The position numbers and the translations under genes are program-made. From the NCBI GenBank assembly GCA_963849365.1, contig CAWKHA010000001.1:930001-994000 (forward strand): DNA of 64,000 nt. Direction: 5' to 3'. The stretch comes from CAVQCJ01 sp963849365. GTDB lineage: Bacteria; Actinomycetota; Actinomycetes; Prado026. Positions 34,012 through 42,487 of this stretch are shown here, piece after piece; positions within the stretch are counted from its first letter, which is position 1, and each line of letters opens with the position of its first letter. The notes under the pieces were generated by a model, which made no database searches, was not told the DNA's origin, and was given only the letters and a program-made list of their open reading frames with translations.

Positions 34012-35181
34012 TTGACCATCATCTCGGCGCCGCGGCTCCTGGTGGACGGGCGGATCACCGGTCCGGGTTCGGTCGTGGTGGACGGCGGCGTCGTCACGGA
34101 CGTGCTGGACCACCGGCTGCCGACCGGGTCCGGGCACGTCGAGCTGGGCGACGGCCTGCTCACCGCTGGCCTGGTCGACCTCCAGGTCAACGGTGCGTTC
34201 GGCGTGGACCTGGCCCGGGCCACAGCGGACGAGTGGCGCGTCGTCGCGACGCGGCTCCCCCGCACCGGCGTCACCGCCTTCCTGCCGACCTTCGTCACCG
34301 CACCCCCGGATGCGCTCGTGGGCGCCCTGGACCGGACGGCGGCGGCGCGCGAGCGGGAGGACACCCGGCCGGCCGCCCGGATCCTCGGGGCCCACCTGGA
34401 GGGTCCGTTCCTGAGCCCCCTGCACGCGGGGGCGCACGACCCGTCGCTCATGGTGGACCCGACCGACGATCGGCTCGACCTGCTGCTGCGCGGTGAGCCG
34501 GACCGGGACGTGCTGCGGATGGTCACCCTGGCGCCGGAGCGGCCGCAAGCGCTGGCCGCGACACGGCGGCTCGCCGAAGCCGGTGTCGTGGTGAGCGTCG
34601 GGCACAGCGACGCGACCGGGAGGCAGACCGCGGCGGCGGCGGATGCGGGCGCACGCATGGTGACCCACCTGTTCAACGCCCAGCGCGGGTTGGGCCACCG
34701 CGAGCCCGGCGTCCCGGGCCTGGCCCTGGTGGACGAACGGCTCGCCCTCGGCCTGATCGCGGACCTGCGCCACGTCGACGGGACGATCGTGCAGCTGGTC
34801 TTCCGGGCGGCCGGCGGGCGGGTCGCGCTGGTCACGGACGCGACAGCCGCAGCGGGCATGCCACCGGGAGAGTACGAGCTCGGGGGCGCGCGCGTCGTGG
34901 TCGAGCCCGGCGACTGGCTGCCGCGCCTGGTCGACGGCACCGTCGCCGGTTCCCTGCTGCGGCTGGACGCGGCGGTCCGCAACGTCGTGGCGGTCGGTGT
35001 GGACCTCGCGACGGCCCTGCTCGCGGCGACGCGCGTCCCTGCCGACGTGCTGGGCCGCACCGACCTCGGCCGGCTCGCACCGGGTGCGTGCGCCGACCTC
35101 GTCTGGTGGGACGACGACCTCCTCCCGCACCGGGTGTGGGTCGGCGGCGTCGAGGTCAGGCGGCCGGGTCCAGGACGGTGA
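34012..35181 (+). CDS. nagA: N-acetylglucosamine-6-phosphate deacetylase
   Basis: 389-residue metal amidohydrolase that removes acetate from GlcNAc-6-phosphate in cell-wall sugar recycling. Visible motifs are ILGAHLEGPFLSPLHAGAHD, VVSVGHSDATG, VTHLFNAQRGLGHREPG and the catalytic Asp segment VTDATAAAGMPPGEYEL. The start is TTG 34012, 10 nt after bioF, because no ATG or GTG gives the right N-terminus. Its insertion among biotin genes is unusual and probably reflects positional co-transcription. The 3' end overlaps a convergent small gene by 26 bp. Confidence 0.9.
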   Translation: MTIISAPRLLVDGRITGPGSVVVDGGVVTDVLDHRLPTGSGHVELGDGLLTAGLVDLQVNGAFGVDLARATADEWRVVATRLPRTGVTAFLPTFVTAPPDALVGALDRTAAAREREDTRPAARILGAHLEGPFLSPLHAGAHDPSLMVDPTDDRLDLLLRGEPDRDVLRMVTLAPERPQALAATRRLAEAGVVVSVGHSDATGRQTAAAADAGARMVTHLFNAQRGLGHREPGVPGLALVDERLALGLIADLRHVDGTIVQLVFRAAGGRVALVTDATAAAGMPPGEYELGGARVVVEPGDWLPRLVDGTVAGSLLRLDAAVRNVVAVGVDLATALLAATRVPADVLGRTDLGRLAPGACADLVWWDDDLLPHRVWVGGVEVRRPGPGR

Positions 35182-35449
35182 TCCGACCGGCGTGGTCGAT
35201 GACGGCCACGGTGCCGCCGATCCGCTCGAACGGACCCCGCCCGCGGTACACGACCACATCGACCAGGTAGCCACCGTCGACCTCGGTGACCTCGACGTCG
35301 ACCTGCACGCTCCGGTCGGCGCAGGTGGTCCACCTGCGCGCCAGCTCGACCGCGCGCTCGCGCGTCACGAACCCGTCCACCCGCCCAGGGTCCTGCAGAC
35401 TGCCGTCCCCGTCGACCCCTTGCCAGCCGCTTTCCACCCGCTCTGCCAC
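35156..35449 (-). CDS. Small hypothetical protein
   Basis: 97-residue product from GTG 35449; no strong ribosome site marks the start, and the upstream codons to 35503 are also open. The C-terminal two thirds (FVTRERAVELARRWTTCADR, VQVDVEVTEVDGGYLVDVVV, then GGTVAVIDHAGRITVLDP) reads like a compact alpha-beta fold with alternating strands, similar in feel to NTF2-like or immunity-type proteins. I do not recognise the family. It overlaps the nagA end and lies just before the bioD leader peptide. Confidence 0.5.
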   Translation of the reverse strand: MAERVESGWQGVDGDGSLQDPGRVDGFVTRERAVELARRWTTCADRSVQVDVEVTEVDGGYLVDVVVYRGRGPFERIGGTVAVIDHAGRITVLDPAA

Positions 35450-35473
35450 GATGGGCCGGCCACCAGGAGGACC

Positions 35474-35524
35474 ATGACGCCGCAGGCCGCATCGCCGGAA
35501 CACCGCCCGGACCGGAGCGCGTGA
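35474..35524 (+). CDS. Leader peptide overlapping the bioD start
   Basis: A 16-codon ORF, MTPQAASPEHRPDRSA, begins at ATG 35474, three bases after AGGAGG (35465-35470), the best ribosome site in the biotin region. Its TGA overlaps the bioD GTG as GTGA. BioD itself lacks a separate ribosome site, so its translation may depend on ribosomes finishing this peptide. The sequence has no run of a regulatory amino acid. Confidence 0.4.
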   Translation: MTPQAASPEHRPDRSA

Positions 35525-36282
35525 GCGTCCTGCTCGTCTCGGGCACCGGGACCGGCGTGGGCAAGACGGTCGTGACCGCAGCGCTCGCCGCGGCGGCCGT
35601 CGCCGCGGGCCGTACGGTCGCCGTCCTCAAGCCCGCGCAGACCGGGGTCGGCCCCGACCAGCCCGGTGACGCAGCCGAGGTCGGCCGCCTCACAGGTCTG
35701 CCGGCCGCCGACCTGCACGAGCTGGCCCGGTACGCCGCACCACTGGCCCCGGAGGCGGCGGCGCGGCTGGAGGGACGGAACGGTCCGGACCTGTCGGCGG
35801 TCCGCGCCGCTGTGGTCCGGCTCGGGTCCGAGCGGGAGCTCGTGCTCGTGGAGGGCGCAGGCGGGCTGCTGGTCCGGTTCGACGCCCACGGCTGGACCGT
35901 CGCGGACCTGGCGGCGAGCTTGGCGGCATCGGTGCTGCTGGTCGCCGCGCCGGGGCTGGGCACCCTGAACCACACGGCGCTCAGCCTGGAAGCGCTCACC
36001 GCCCGCGGGGTCGCCTGCGCCGGCGTGGTGCTCGGCTCCTGGCCGGTAGCACCGGAGCAGCCCGACCTCGCCGCGCGCAGCAACCTCGAGGACCTCGAGC
36101 TGGTGGCGGGCCGACCCCTCACCGGGGTCCTGCCGGCCGGCGCGGCGGGTCTGGACCTGGCCGCGTTCCGGGCCGCCGCACTGGCCGGGCTGGCCCCCTC
36201 CCTCGGTGGCCGGTTCGATGCGGCAGACTTCCGGCGTACCCAGGGTTTAGGTCACGGTGTTCGGCGACGCGTGGCTGACTGA
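35521..36282 (+). CDS. bioD: Dethiobiotin synthetase
   Basis: 253-residue ATP-dependent carboxylase that closes the ureido ring of dethiobiotin. The P-loop GTGTGVGKTVVTAALA opens the protein, then VAVLKPAQTGVGPDQPGDA and LVEGAGGLLVRFDAHGWTVA, which are typical of BioD. GTG 35521 overlaps the stop of a leader peptide. The C-terminus past APSLGGRFDAADF is longer than usual by about 17 residues and may run into the junction with the accessory DNA that follows. Confidence 0.9.
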   Translation: MSVLLVSGTGTGVGKTVVTAALAAAAVAAGRTVAVLKPAQTGVGPDQPGDAAEVGRLTGLPAADLHELARYAAPLAPEAAARLEGRNGPDLSAVRAAVVRLGSERELVLVEGAGGLLVRFDAHGWTVADLAASLAASVLLVAAPGLGTLNHTALSLEALTARGVACAGVVLGSWPVAPEQPDLAARSNLEDLELVAGRPLTGVLPAGAAGLDLAAFRAAALAGLAPSLGGRFDAADFRRTQGLGHGVRRRVAD

Positions 36283-36721
36283 CACGAGGTGTGCCAGACA
36301 CCCCGACGGCACATCTGAGTGGCAGGCAAGCCGACGCTGGATCTGCGTTCGCTGCTGGCGAGTGCACACTCCGGCGCGGCGCTTCGGCGCTCCCCCTACG
36401 TCCTCTGCCCCCACGAGCCGGGATAGTCGTTTCCCATCCCGCCGGTCGACGCCGACTCACGTCGGATCTCGCCGCAGTTCTGACAAGCCGTGGACCCTTC
36501 ACCGTCCTCATCGGTCTGGGCGCTCCACACGTGGAAACCCAGCAGACAGCGAAACCGGTACATGCGGCACCCCTTCCGGGTGTGCGAGCAGTCTATCGGG
36601 GGCGAAGCCGGTTCGACCCGCGCTGGAACGTCGGTGCGCAGCGCGACGGAATCCCGTGGCCGGTCCTGAGCTCCGTCATCGTCCGTCCCTGCCGGGGTGG
36701 GCCGTGGGTATCGTCGTCAGC
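36283..36721. other. Gene-poor junction after bioD
   Basis: 439 bp with several open frames but none resembling a family; an ORF at 36291-36821 and one at 36257 in the VOC frame have arbitrary composition. GGTGT and ACACC around 36289-36303 could form a small hairpin after bioD. The region marks the left boundary of the accessory block and may hold decayed sequence. Confidence 0.5.
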
Positions 36722-37090
36722 ATGGAACGAGTCCTTGGGATCGGGGGCTACTTCTTCCGGGCCAAAGACCCCGAGGCCCTTGCCGCCTGGTACGAGATCA
36801 ATCTGGGCATCGCGAGCATGAGCACTCGTTGGTCATGGGAGCAGGAAGCGGGGCCGACCGTGTTCGCTCCCTTCCCCGCCGACACCGATTACTTCGGGCG
36901 CAGAGATCAACAGACCATGCTCAACTTCCGAGTGGCCAACCTCGACGCCATACTCACCCAACTACGAGCGGCTGGAGCCTCGGTCGAGGACGAGACCTCC
37001 GAAGCACGCTACGGGCGGTTCGGTCACGCCGTTGATCCCGAAGGCAACCGCTTCGAACTCTGGGAACCCTCGGAGTTCCCCGAAACCTAG
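36722..37090 (+). CDS. VOC-family (glyoxalase/bleomycin-resistance-like) protein
   Basis: 122-residue vicinal-oxygen-chelate protein: GIGGYFFRAKDPEALAAWYE, central TMLNFRVANLDAILTQLR, and FGHAVDPEGNRFELWEPSEF with the conserved metal-side Glu. ATG 36722 follows TATCGT by 7 nt, again a leaderless layout. Substrate unknown; relatives are lyases, dioxygenases or drug-binding proteins. It is the first gene of the accessory block. Confidence 0.85.
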   Translation: MERVLGIGGYFFRAKDPEALAAWYEINLGIASMSTRWSWEQEAGPTVFAPFPADTDYFGRRDQQTMLNFRVANLDAILTQLRAAGASVEDETSEARYGRFGHAVDPEGNRFELWEPSEFPET

Positions 37091-37092
37091 AC

Positions 37093-37126
37093 GTGCCGAC
37101 GGCACCGGCGTCTCGGCCGTCGGCAC
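37093..37126 (+). terminator. Terminator after the first VOC gene
   Basis: Arms GTGCCGACGGC (37093-37103) and GCCGTCGGCAC (37116-37126) pair over 11 bp with a 12-nt loop, starting 2 nt after the stop codon. Confidence 0.75.
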
Positions 37127-37536
37127 CCTGGAACGGCATCACGTCGGTGCGCCGCTGGGGTCGCTAAGACCCCCCCATCAACGAATAGGACACGTACGTG
37201 TCGGATGAGGTTTGAACCACGACTCCAGTCGGGACCGACCCCGGATTCACAGTGCGTCGCGCTGGCCCCGTCACTCCAGTGATTGTCCCTGACCAAGAGC
37301 CTCGCGATGGGTCCATCGAGACCGCCCGTGATCGGCGGACTTCGGTGCGCCCGGGTCCCCAGGGCAACGGTGGCGGCGGGTGGATCAGGAGACCGTACGG
37401 GAAGGCGAATCTCGTCCACCTTCTCCGGCGACAGACCGGGTCTGCGGAATCCGCGATCGGAGCAACGTGCCTACGCCACTGCCCGCCTCTTCATGCTTGC
37501 CACGCGTGGTTGCCACGACGCCGCGCGGGACACACG
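37127..37536. other. Intergenic stretch with possible minus-strand gene remnant
   Basis: 410 bp without an intact gene. A minus-strand frame ending at 37164 reads VVVQTSSDTYVSYSLMGGS before its stop, which looks like the natural C-terminus of a protein, but the upstream part is not recognisable. A palindromic ACACGTACGTGT is at 37191-37202. The right part (37400-37536) shows nothing. Confidence 0.3.
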
Positions 37537-37968
37537 TCAGTGCGCCCAGGACAGCCAGGACGGGGGCGACGTGTCTGCCTTCTTCACCTCCACGTGGATG
37601 AGGACGATATCGAGCCCGTCCGGGTCACGGAACGAGAGGCCGTCGCTCGTCTCCTCCTTGTGCCGGTTGTGACTGATGCCGTGCTCGGTCAACACCCCCT
37701 CGGCGATGTCGATGTCGGCGTACTCGCGGACGCGCCAGAACAGCCGGGTGACGCCCGCATCGCCAAGGTGGTGCGGCGGATCCTCCATGGCACGGAGCAC
37801 GATGGAGTCCTGGGTCGCATTCCTGGCATGGAGGATCGCGAGCGTTTCATCGCTATAGGCGACCTCCAGGCCCATCACATCGCAGTAGAACGCGAGCGAG
37901 CGCCTCAGGTCCGAGACCTGGCAGTACGCGCCGAAGAGCTTGGCTACTGGCAGCGGCTGCTCGGGCAT
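37537..37968 (-). CDS. VOC-family protein (glyoxalase-like)
   Basis: 143-residue VOC protein: LFGAYCQVSDLRRSLAFYCD, VMGLEVAYSDETLAILHARN and the C-terminal SFRDPDGLDIVLIHVEV. ATG 37968 is preceded by a GAGG ribosome site; GTG 37974 is also open, and TAGGCT at about 38031 may be the -10. Not closely similar to the VOC protein at 36722-37090. Function unknown beyond the fold. Confidence 0.83.
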   Translation of the reverse strand: MPEQPLPVAKLFGAYCQVSDLRRSLAFYCDVMGLEVAYSDETLAILHARNATQDSIVLRAMEDPPHHLGDAGVTRLFWRVREYADIDIAEGVLTEHGISHNRHKEETSDGLSFRDPDGLDIVLIHVEVKKADTSPPSWLSWAH

Positions 37969-38101
37969 GGCCACCTCGTTCCTCTGGGGCGCCGGCCCCA
38001 GGCCGTGACAGGGGTCGTCCCGCCCAGCCTAGTCGCGCGTCCGGAGCCGCTGACCGCGCACGCTCCCCTCGCCGCGCAAGGTCCGACTCGTGACGTCGAC
38101 C

Positions 38102-38677
38102 TCAGCTGAGGACACGCTCGAGACGCTTGTCGGGAATGACCCAGGTCAGAGCCACGGTCACGTAGAGGGCCGCCGAGATCCACGGACTCACCCAGGCGAG
38201 GAGGATCGCGAGCCCGTACGCAGCGGGGGCGAGGCGCCCTTTCCAGTCGCGACCGAGTGCAACACCGAGAGGCGAGCCCGGCCCGCCGCAGTGTCGGACG
38301 ATGAGCGTCTGGAGCAGGTAGTAGGCGCAGGCCGCTAGCAGCAGCACGGCGCCGTATACGGCCGTCGGGACCACTGCCAGGTGCGTCCGCCCCAACCAGT
38401 CGGTCACGAAGGGAAAGAGCGTCAACCAGAACAGCAGCGCCAGGTTCGCCCACATGATGCCCGCCGTCACGCGGACCACGTTCTTGAGCAGGTGGTGGTG
38501 GTTGTTCCAGTAGATGCCCACGTAGACGAAGCTCAGGACGTAGACGAGGAACGGTACGACCACCGCCTGCAGCGACGACCAGTCCTTGCCCTCGGGTGGG
38601 CGTAGTCCGAGGACCATGATCGTGATGATGATCGCGAACACGCCGTCGCTGAAGGCCTCGAGCCGCCCTCGGTCCAC
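38102..38677 (-). CDS. TMEM175/DUF1211-family potassium channel-like membrane protein
   Basis: 191-residue membrane protein with about six helices. The family signature RxxxFSD is present in the first helix (RLEAFSDGVFAIIITIMVLG); in TMEM175 proteins this helix lines a potassium-selective pore. Further helices include VVVPFLVYVLSFVYVGIYW, followed by the His-rich NNHHHLL loop. GTG 38677 follows TAGGAT by 6 nt. It is part of the accessory block between bioD and bioB. Confidence 0.88.
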   Translation of the reverse strand: MDRGRLEAFSDGVFAIIITIMVLGLRPPEGKDWSSLQAVVVPFLVYVLSFVYVGIYWNNHHHLLKNVVRVTAGIMWANLALLFWLTLFPFVTDWLGRTHLAVVPTAVYGAVLLLAACAYYLLQTLIVRHCGGPGSPLGVALGRDWKGRLAPAAYGLAILLAWVSPWISAALYVTVALTWVIPDKRLERVLS

Positions 38678-38701
38678 GCGAGGATCCTACGATCTGCGCG
38701 A

Positions 38702-39454
38702 CTACTTCGCCGTCTGCGCAGCCAACCACTCCTCATAGGTCGTCTCGCCCAGCTGGGCGGTGTCGTGCGGGACCAGACTGTCGTCGTCCAGCCGAGCACC
38801 GAAGTAGCGTGCGTCCGGGTCCGTCACCACTTCCCGGGTCTCGCCCTGGGCAGCCAGCGCCTTCGAGATGAACTCGGAGAAGCGGTACTGCACGGGACCG
38901 GCGACGCTCACCGTCGTGTTCAGGGGGGTCGAGCCGGCAGTTCGCGAGACAGCCGCGGCGACATCGTCCGCCGCCATCGGCTGGTACCGGACTGCGGGCA
39001 GTCGCACCACGCCGTCGACCGAGGCGCTCTGCGCGATGGACTTGCTGAACTCGAAGAACTGGGTGGCGCGGACGATCGAGTGACCGCTGCCGGACTCGCG
39101 GATGATCTGCTCCTGCGTGGCCTTGGCCCGCATGTAGCCGCTCTCGGGAATTCGGTCGCAGTTGACGATCGAGAGCGCGACGTGGTGCCCGACACCGGCG
39201 ACCGACTCGGCCTTGAGCAGGTTCGTGGTCGAGGTGGTGAAGAACTCCATTACCGCGGCGTCCTCAAAGGATGGTGAGTTCGACACATCCACGACTGTGG
39301 CCGCGCGGTCGAGCGCCGCATCGAGCCCCTCCCCGGTAAGGCTGTTGACCCCGCTATTGGGAGAGGCCGCCACCACCGTGTGACCCAGTGCAGTCAGCCG
39401 TGCGACGACCTTCGACCCGATCAGGCCGGTGCCACCAATCACAACGATCTTCAT
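38702..39454 (-). CDS. NmrA-like NAD(P)-binding protein (atypical SDR)
   Basis: 250-residue protein starting MKIVVIGGTGLIGSKVVARL, a GxxGxxG dinucleotide motif. It lacks the classical YxxxK pair in the expected place (there is GYMRAKATQE) and has the extended loop pattern of NmrA/NAD(P)H-quinone-oxidoreductase-like proteins, followed by IVRATQFFEFSKSI. A GAGGAAGG ribosome site precedes the ATG. Such proteins sense or use NAD(P)H; the partner is unknown. Confidence 0.85.
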   Translation of the reverse strand: MKIVVIGGTGLIGSKVVARLTALGHTVVAASPNSGVNSLTGEGLDAALDRAATVVDVSNSPSFEDAAVMEFFTTSTTNLLKAESVAGVGHHVALSIVNCDRIPESGYMRAKATQEQIIRESGSGHSIVRATQFFEFSKSIAQSASVDGVVRLPAVRYQPMAADDVAAAVSRTAGSTPLNTTVSVAGPVQYRFSEFISKALAAQGETREVVTDPDARYFGARLDDDSLVPHDTAQLGETTYEEWLAAQTAK

Positions 39455-39762
39455 GAGCCCGCACCTTCCTCAGCAAGAAGTGAAGTTCACCGGGCCGGTC
39501 ATGACCCGGTAGGCAGCCCAACGTGGCGGCACGAGCCTGACGCGACTGCCTCCTTCTGCCTGCGTAGACGACTTTCGCGCATCATCGGGCAGTCGGCCAC
39601 TCCGAGCAAGGGATCCCAATATCGGTGCTCGGAAGAACATCCGACCGGGCACTGATGCTGGACAACAGCCTTCGCCGAACAGCGGCGAACTTGATCGCCA
39701 TTCGGGTGGAACGGTGCCGCGCCTGCGGCGGATGCACGCGCACAGAGTGGCACCCCTCTGTG
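39455..39762. other. Spacer containing the 3' (right) end of the IS110-like element
   Basis: 308 bp with no gene. On the minus strand CTTGACA is followed by CAGAGGGGTG (about 39749-39766), next to the transposase stop. TTGACA-type boxes near the transposase 3' end are a feature of IS110 elements, where they supply a -35 after circularisation. The precise element end could not be fixed. The remaining 39455-39730 shows nothing. Confidence 0.35.
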
Positions 39763-40935
39763 TCAAGACGGCTTTGCTGCGGCGGGCGTAGCCTTCGGTT
39801 GGGGCCCGGGCTGTGGCTTGATCGAAGAGTCGACCGTCGGGGTTGGGTTGGCCGCGCTGATCTTCGTAGTCGCCCCCAAGTGCCCTCCCGGGCCCCGCTC
39901 GATCGTGTCGGCGTCGGCGACGAGCTGGCGGTAGATCGCGTCGCTGATCCGGCGCTTGAGGCAGCGCAGCGCCTCCTTGGGCTTCTTCTTCTCCGCGAGC
40001 TTGCGCAGGTAGTAGTCCCGGCCCGGCCCTGGGTTGCGGAGCTGGGTGACCGCGGCCATGTGCAGGGCGTGGTTCAGCCGCCGGTTCCCGCCGCGGTTGA
40101 CGCACGGGCGGGCCTCGCCGGCGCTGCCCCAGGTGGTGGGTGCGGTCCCGTTGTAGGAGGCGAAGTGGTCGGCGTCGGCGAAGCGGGCCACGTCGCGGAC
40201 CTCACCGATGACGATGGCGGTGATGACCGGCCCGACTCCGCGCAGGGTCGGCAAGGTTGTGGGCGCGACCTTGACCGCCGTCTTGACCTGGCCGGTGATG
40301 TCGACCAGCCGGGCGTCGATGCGGACCAGGTCGGCCAGCTGGTCCAGGGCCAGGGCCTTGCGGACCTTGCCGACCTCGTCGCGGGGGCGGACCGAGGCCA
40401 ACAACCTCTTGGCCTTGCTCGCGCTCAGGTGACGTTTGGCCCCACCAGGGATGAGGATCTGCAGCTCGCGGTGCAGCCGGTTCACCGCCTGGGTCCGCGA
40501 TCCGACCAGCTCGTTGCGGCGCGCGGCCAGCAGCCGCAACGCGGCAGTGTGGTCATCGGGACGGACCTGCTCCAGACCCGGTGTGCTCAACGCAGCCAGG
40601 GCGACCGCATGCGCGTCGACCTGATCGGTCTTGCGTCCGGACGTGGCCGAGAACGCCCGCACCAACGAAGACCTCTTGCTCGGCACGTCCACTACGACCT
40701 CGCCCGAGCTGACCAGTCGCTGCGCCAGGTTCTTCCCGACACCGGTCGCGCCCTCCACAGCCCACTGCCGAGACCGCCATGACCGGGCCAAGGCCATCAG
40801 TTCCCGGAACCCGGCGGTGGAGTGCTCGAACACCTGCTCGGCGAGCACCGCCCCTGCTTCGTCGACGACCTCGACCGCGTTCAGCCGCTTGTGCGGATCA
40901 ACCGCGATCGTCACCAACCCGACCTTGCCGGCCAC
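39763..40935 (-). CDS. IS110-family transposase (bridge-RNA type recombinase)
   Basis: 390-residue recombinase. The N-terminal RuvC-like DEDD domain starts VTIAVDPHKRLNAVEVVDEA with the first Asp, has Glu in WAVEGATGVGKNL, and GRKTDQVDAHAVA with the last acidic pair. The C-terminal domain has TLRGVGPVITAIVIGEV, and FASYNGTAPTTWGSAG with the catalytic Ser region, then GGNRRLNHALHMAAVTQLR. No frameshift or internal stop is seen, so the enzyme is probably active. The Lys/Pro-rich tail after residue 360 is unusually long. Confidence 0.95.
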   Translation of the reverse strand: MAGKVGLVTIAVDPHKRLNAVEVVDEAGAVLAEQVFEHSTAGFRELMALARSWRSRQWAVEGATGVGKNLAQRLVSSGEVVVDVPSKRSSLVRAFSATSGRKTDQVDAHAVALAALSTPGLEQVRPDDHTAALRLLAARRNELVGSRTQAVNRLHRELQILIPGGAKRHLSASKAKRLLASVRPRDEVGKVRKALALDQLADLVRIDARLVDITGQVKTAVKVAPTTLPTLRGVGPVITAIVIGEVRDVARFADADHFASYNGTAPTTWGSAGEARPCVNRGGNRRLNHALHMAAVTQLRNPGPGRDYYLRKLAEKKKPKEALRCLKRRISDAIYRQLVADADTIERGPGGHLGATTKISAANPTPTVDSSIKPQPGPQPKATPAAAKPS

Positions 40936-41160
40936 GCTGACCTCCCGACCTCGAACCGATGAGGAAACACAGGGAGGGCAGCGCTACTACGAGCAAGGCA
41001 AACCCCTCTCGAGCCACTCCCCGCAAGCGGTGCCGGCAGGGCCGCAGGCCATTCACGAGCCACAACCGCTAGGGCTGGGCAGCCGGTTCGCGAGCGACCC
41101 GCCGACACCTCACCCGAACCCCTGCAAAGGCCCGGGCCTGCACGAAAGTCAACAAGTAGC
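40936..41160 (-). ncRNA. Candidate bridge-RNA region upstream of the IS110 transposase
   Basis: The approximately 225 bp upstream of the transposase start carry no ORF of interest on the minus strand but several short GC-rich pairings, for example around 41040-41060 and 41085-41100. In IS110 elements this side encodes a structured RNA that pairs with target and donor. Location supports the assignment; the loops could not be matched to the flanks by eye. Confidence 0.35.
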
Positions 41161-41377
41161 CGGTTGTTGCGCCCGCTAACGGCAGGCCGCCGTCCCGTTC
41201 ACTCCTGCACGCCTGGCCCGCTTGCTCGGGACCACGGGACTTCCTGATCTCGGCGATCTGAGTGTCGCCCCAGCCCTGGAAACCAGGGCATGACCAAGCA
41301 TGACTCGGCCCTAGGTGAGTCCGAGGTCGGCTCGCTAGGGTCGGAGGACCTTCCACTGCGACCGAGAGGAGTTCAGG
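41161..41377 (+). promoter_or_regulatory. Promoter region of the accessory alpha/beta hydrolase
   Basis: No gene in this gap. TAGGGT at 41335-41340 is a plausible -10 and AGAGGAG at 41365-41371 is a good ribosome site. GTCCGAGG and CGGAGGAC nearby could pair into a leader hairpin. Confidence 0.4.
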
Positions 41378-42235
41378 ATGACATCCATTTCGGAGCGGGA
41401 GAGCAGGGAAATCGAGGCGGCAAACGCGTCCGGCACAACTCCGGTCGTCTTCATCCACGGTCTCTGGCTGCTGCCGAGCAGCTGGGCAGACTGGGCGGAA
41501 TTCTTCAAGCAGGCCGGTTACGCACCGCTGACGCCGGACTGGCCAGACGACCCCGAAACGGTTGAAGCGGCGCGGGCGAACCCGGACGTCCTCGCCAAGA
41601 AGACGCTGAAGCAGGTTGCCGACCACACTGCCGACGTGATCGGCAGGCTCGAGGAGAAGCCCGCCGTGATGGGGCACTCGACCGGCGGATTGCTCGCCCA
41701 GATGCTCGCCGGCCGTGGGCTCTCGGCAGCCACGGTTGCCATCGACCCGGGCGTGTTTCGCGGCGTGCTGCCGCTGCCACTCTCAACACTCAGGGCGAGT
41801 GGACCTTTCCTGTTGAACCCCCGGTATCGAGTCCGCGCCATCACGCTCACCTTCGACCAGTTCAAGTACGGCTGGACGAACGCCCTCGATGAGAGCGAGG
41901 CGAAGCGCCTTTACGACACCTGCCACGTGGCCGGGTCGGGGATCGCCCTGGCCCAGATGGCCAACGCCAACCTCAACCCCTGGACCGAGTCGAAGGTCGA
42001 CACGAAGAACCCCGATCGGGGCCCGCTGCTGATCATCGACGGGGAGAAGGACCACACGGTTCCCTGGGCGATCGCAAACGCGTCCTACAAGCGGCAAAGG
42101 CACAACCCGAGCGCAACCGAGATCAAGAAGATGCCCAACCGCGGCCACTCGCTGACCATCGACCACGGGTGGCAGGAGGTCGCGCAGACCGCGCTCGACT
42201 TCGTGACGCGGTTCGTCCCGGCCAAGCCGAGCTAG
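41378..42235 (+). CDS. Alpha/beta hydrolase (paralogue of the 22-kb hydrolase)
   Basis: 285-residue hydrolase. Motifs: VVFIHGLWLLPSSWADW, nucleophile Ser in VMGHSTGGLLAQML, acid in IDGEKDHTVPW and His in NRGHSLTIDHGW. It shares the block PLPLSTLRASGPF, the FKYGWTN segment and ANLNPWTESKV with the protein at 22089-22910, so the two arose from one ancestor. It lies between the IS110 element and bioB. Substrate unknown; BioH/BioZ-like pimeloyl esterase activity is conceivable given the neighbourhood but is not supported by specific residues. Confidence 0.85.
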   Translation: MTSISERESREIEAANASGTTPVVFIHGLWLLPSSWADWAEFFKQAGYAPLTPDWPDDPETVEAARANPDVLAKKTLKQVADHTADVIGRLEEKPAVMGHSTGGLLAQMLAGRGLSAATVAIDPGVFRGVLPLPLSTLRASGPFLLNPRYRVRAITLTFDQFKYGWTNALDESEAKRLYDTCHVAGSGIALAQMANANLNPWTESKVDTKNPDRGPLLIIDGEKDHTVPWAIANASYKRQRHNPSATEIKKMPNRGHSLTIDHGWQEVAQTALDFVTRFVPAKPS

Positions 42236-42487
42236 CCGGCCTCGGTCTGCCGCCGGCCGGCGGGACGTCGACCACGGTCCACGCGGTGCACGCGGCCGGA
42301 TATGGAGCGGCCGGAGCCCGGCGCCGCGAGTGCAGCCGGGCGCTGGAGCCGCACGCCATGAGGGCGCACCCGGTAGGTCGGCTGTAGCCTCGCTCCGATC
42401 GCCGCCACGTACCCCCTGGTGAGTACGTTCGGCGTAACCAGGGTCTGACCCACGACGCCTGAGCCGGACGCAACGAGAGGGGTGGGC

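Larger units (their letters stand above)
39740..41160 (-). mobile_element. IS110-family insertion sequence (approximate bounds)
   Basis: The element consists of the transposase gene, a short 3' flank and a long 5' non-coding flank. IS110 elements lack obvious terminal inverted repeats and usually do not duplicate their target, so the ends given are estimates. The long non-coding side lies upstream of the transposase, as in the IS110 subgroup. Confidence 0.5.

Noticed and set aside
31308..36122. 1604-codon open frame on the minus strand
   Set aside because: It runs antisense to bioD, nagA and bioF and out of frame through pdtaS, with Ser/Arg-rich low-complexity sequence and no domain.
36291..36821. 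176-codon ORF after bioD
   Set aside because: It overlaps the VOC gene in another frame and has arbitrary composition.
42236..42487. Riboswitch or BioQ-type operator upstream of bioB
   Set aside because: A short dyad around GTACGTTCGGCGTAAC can form only a 4-bp stem, and no known biotin operator pattern is clear.
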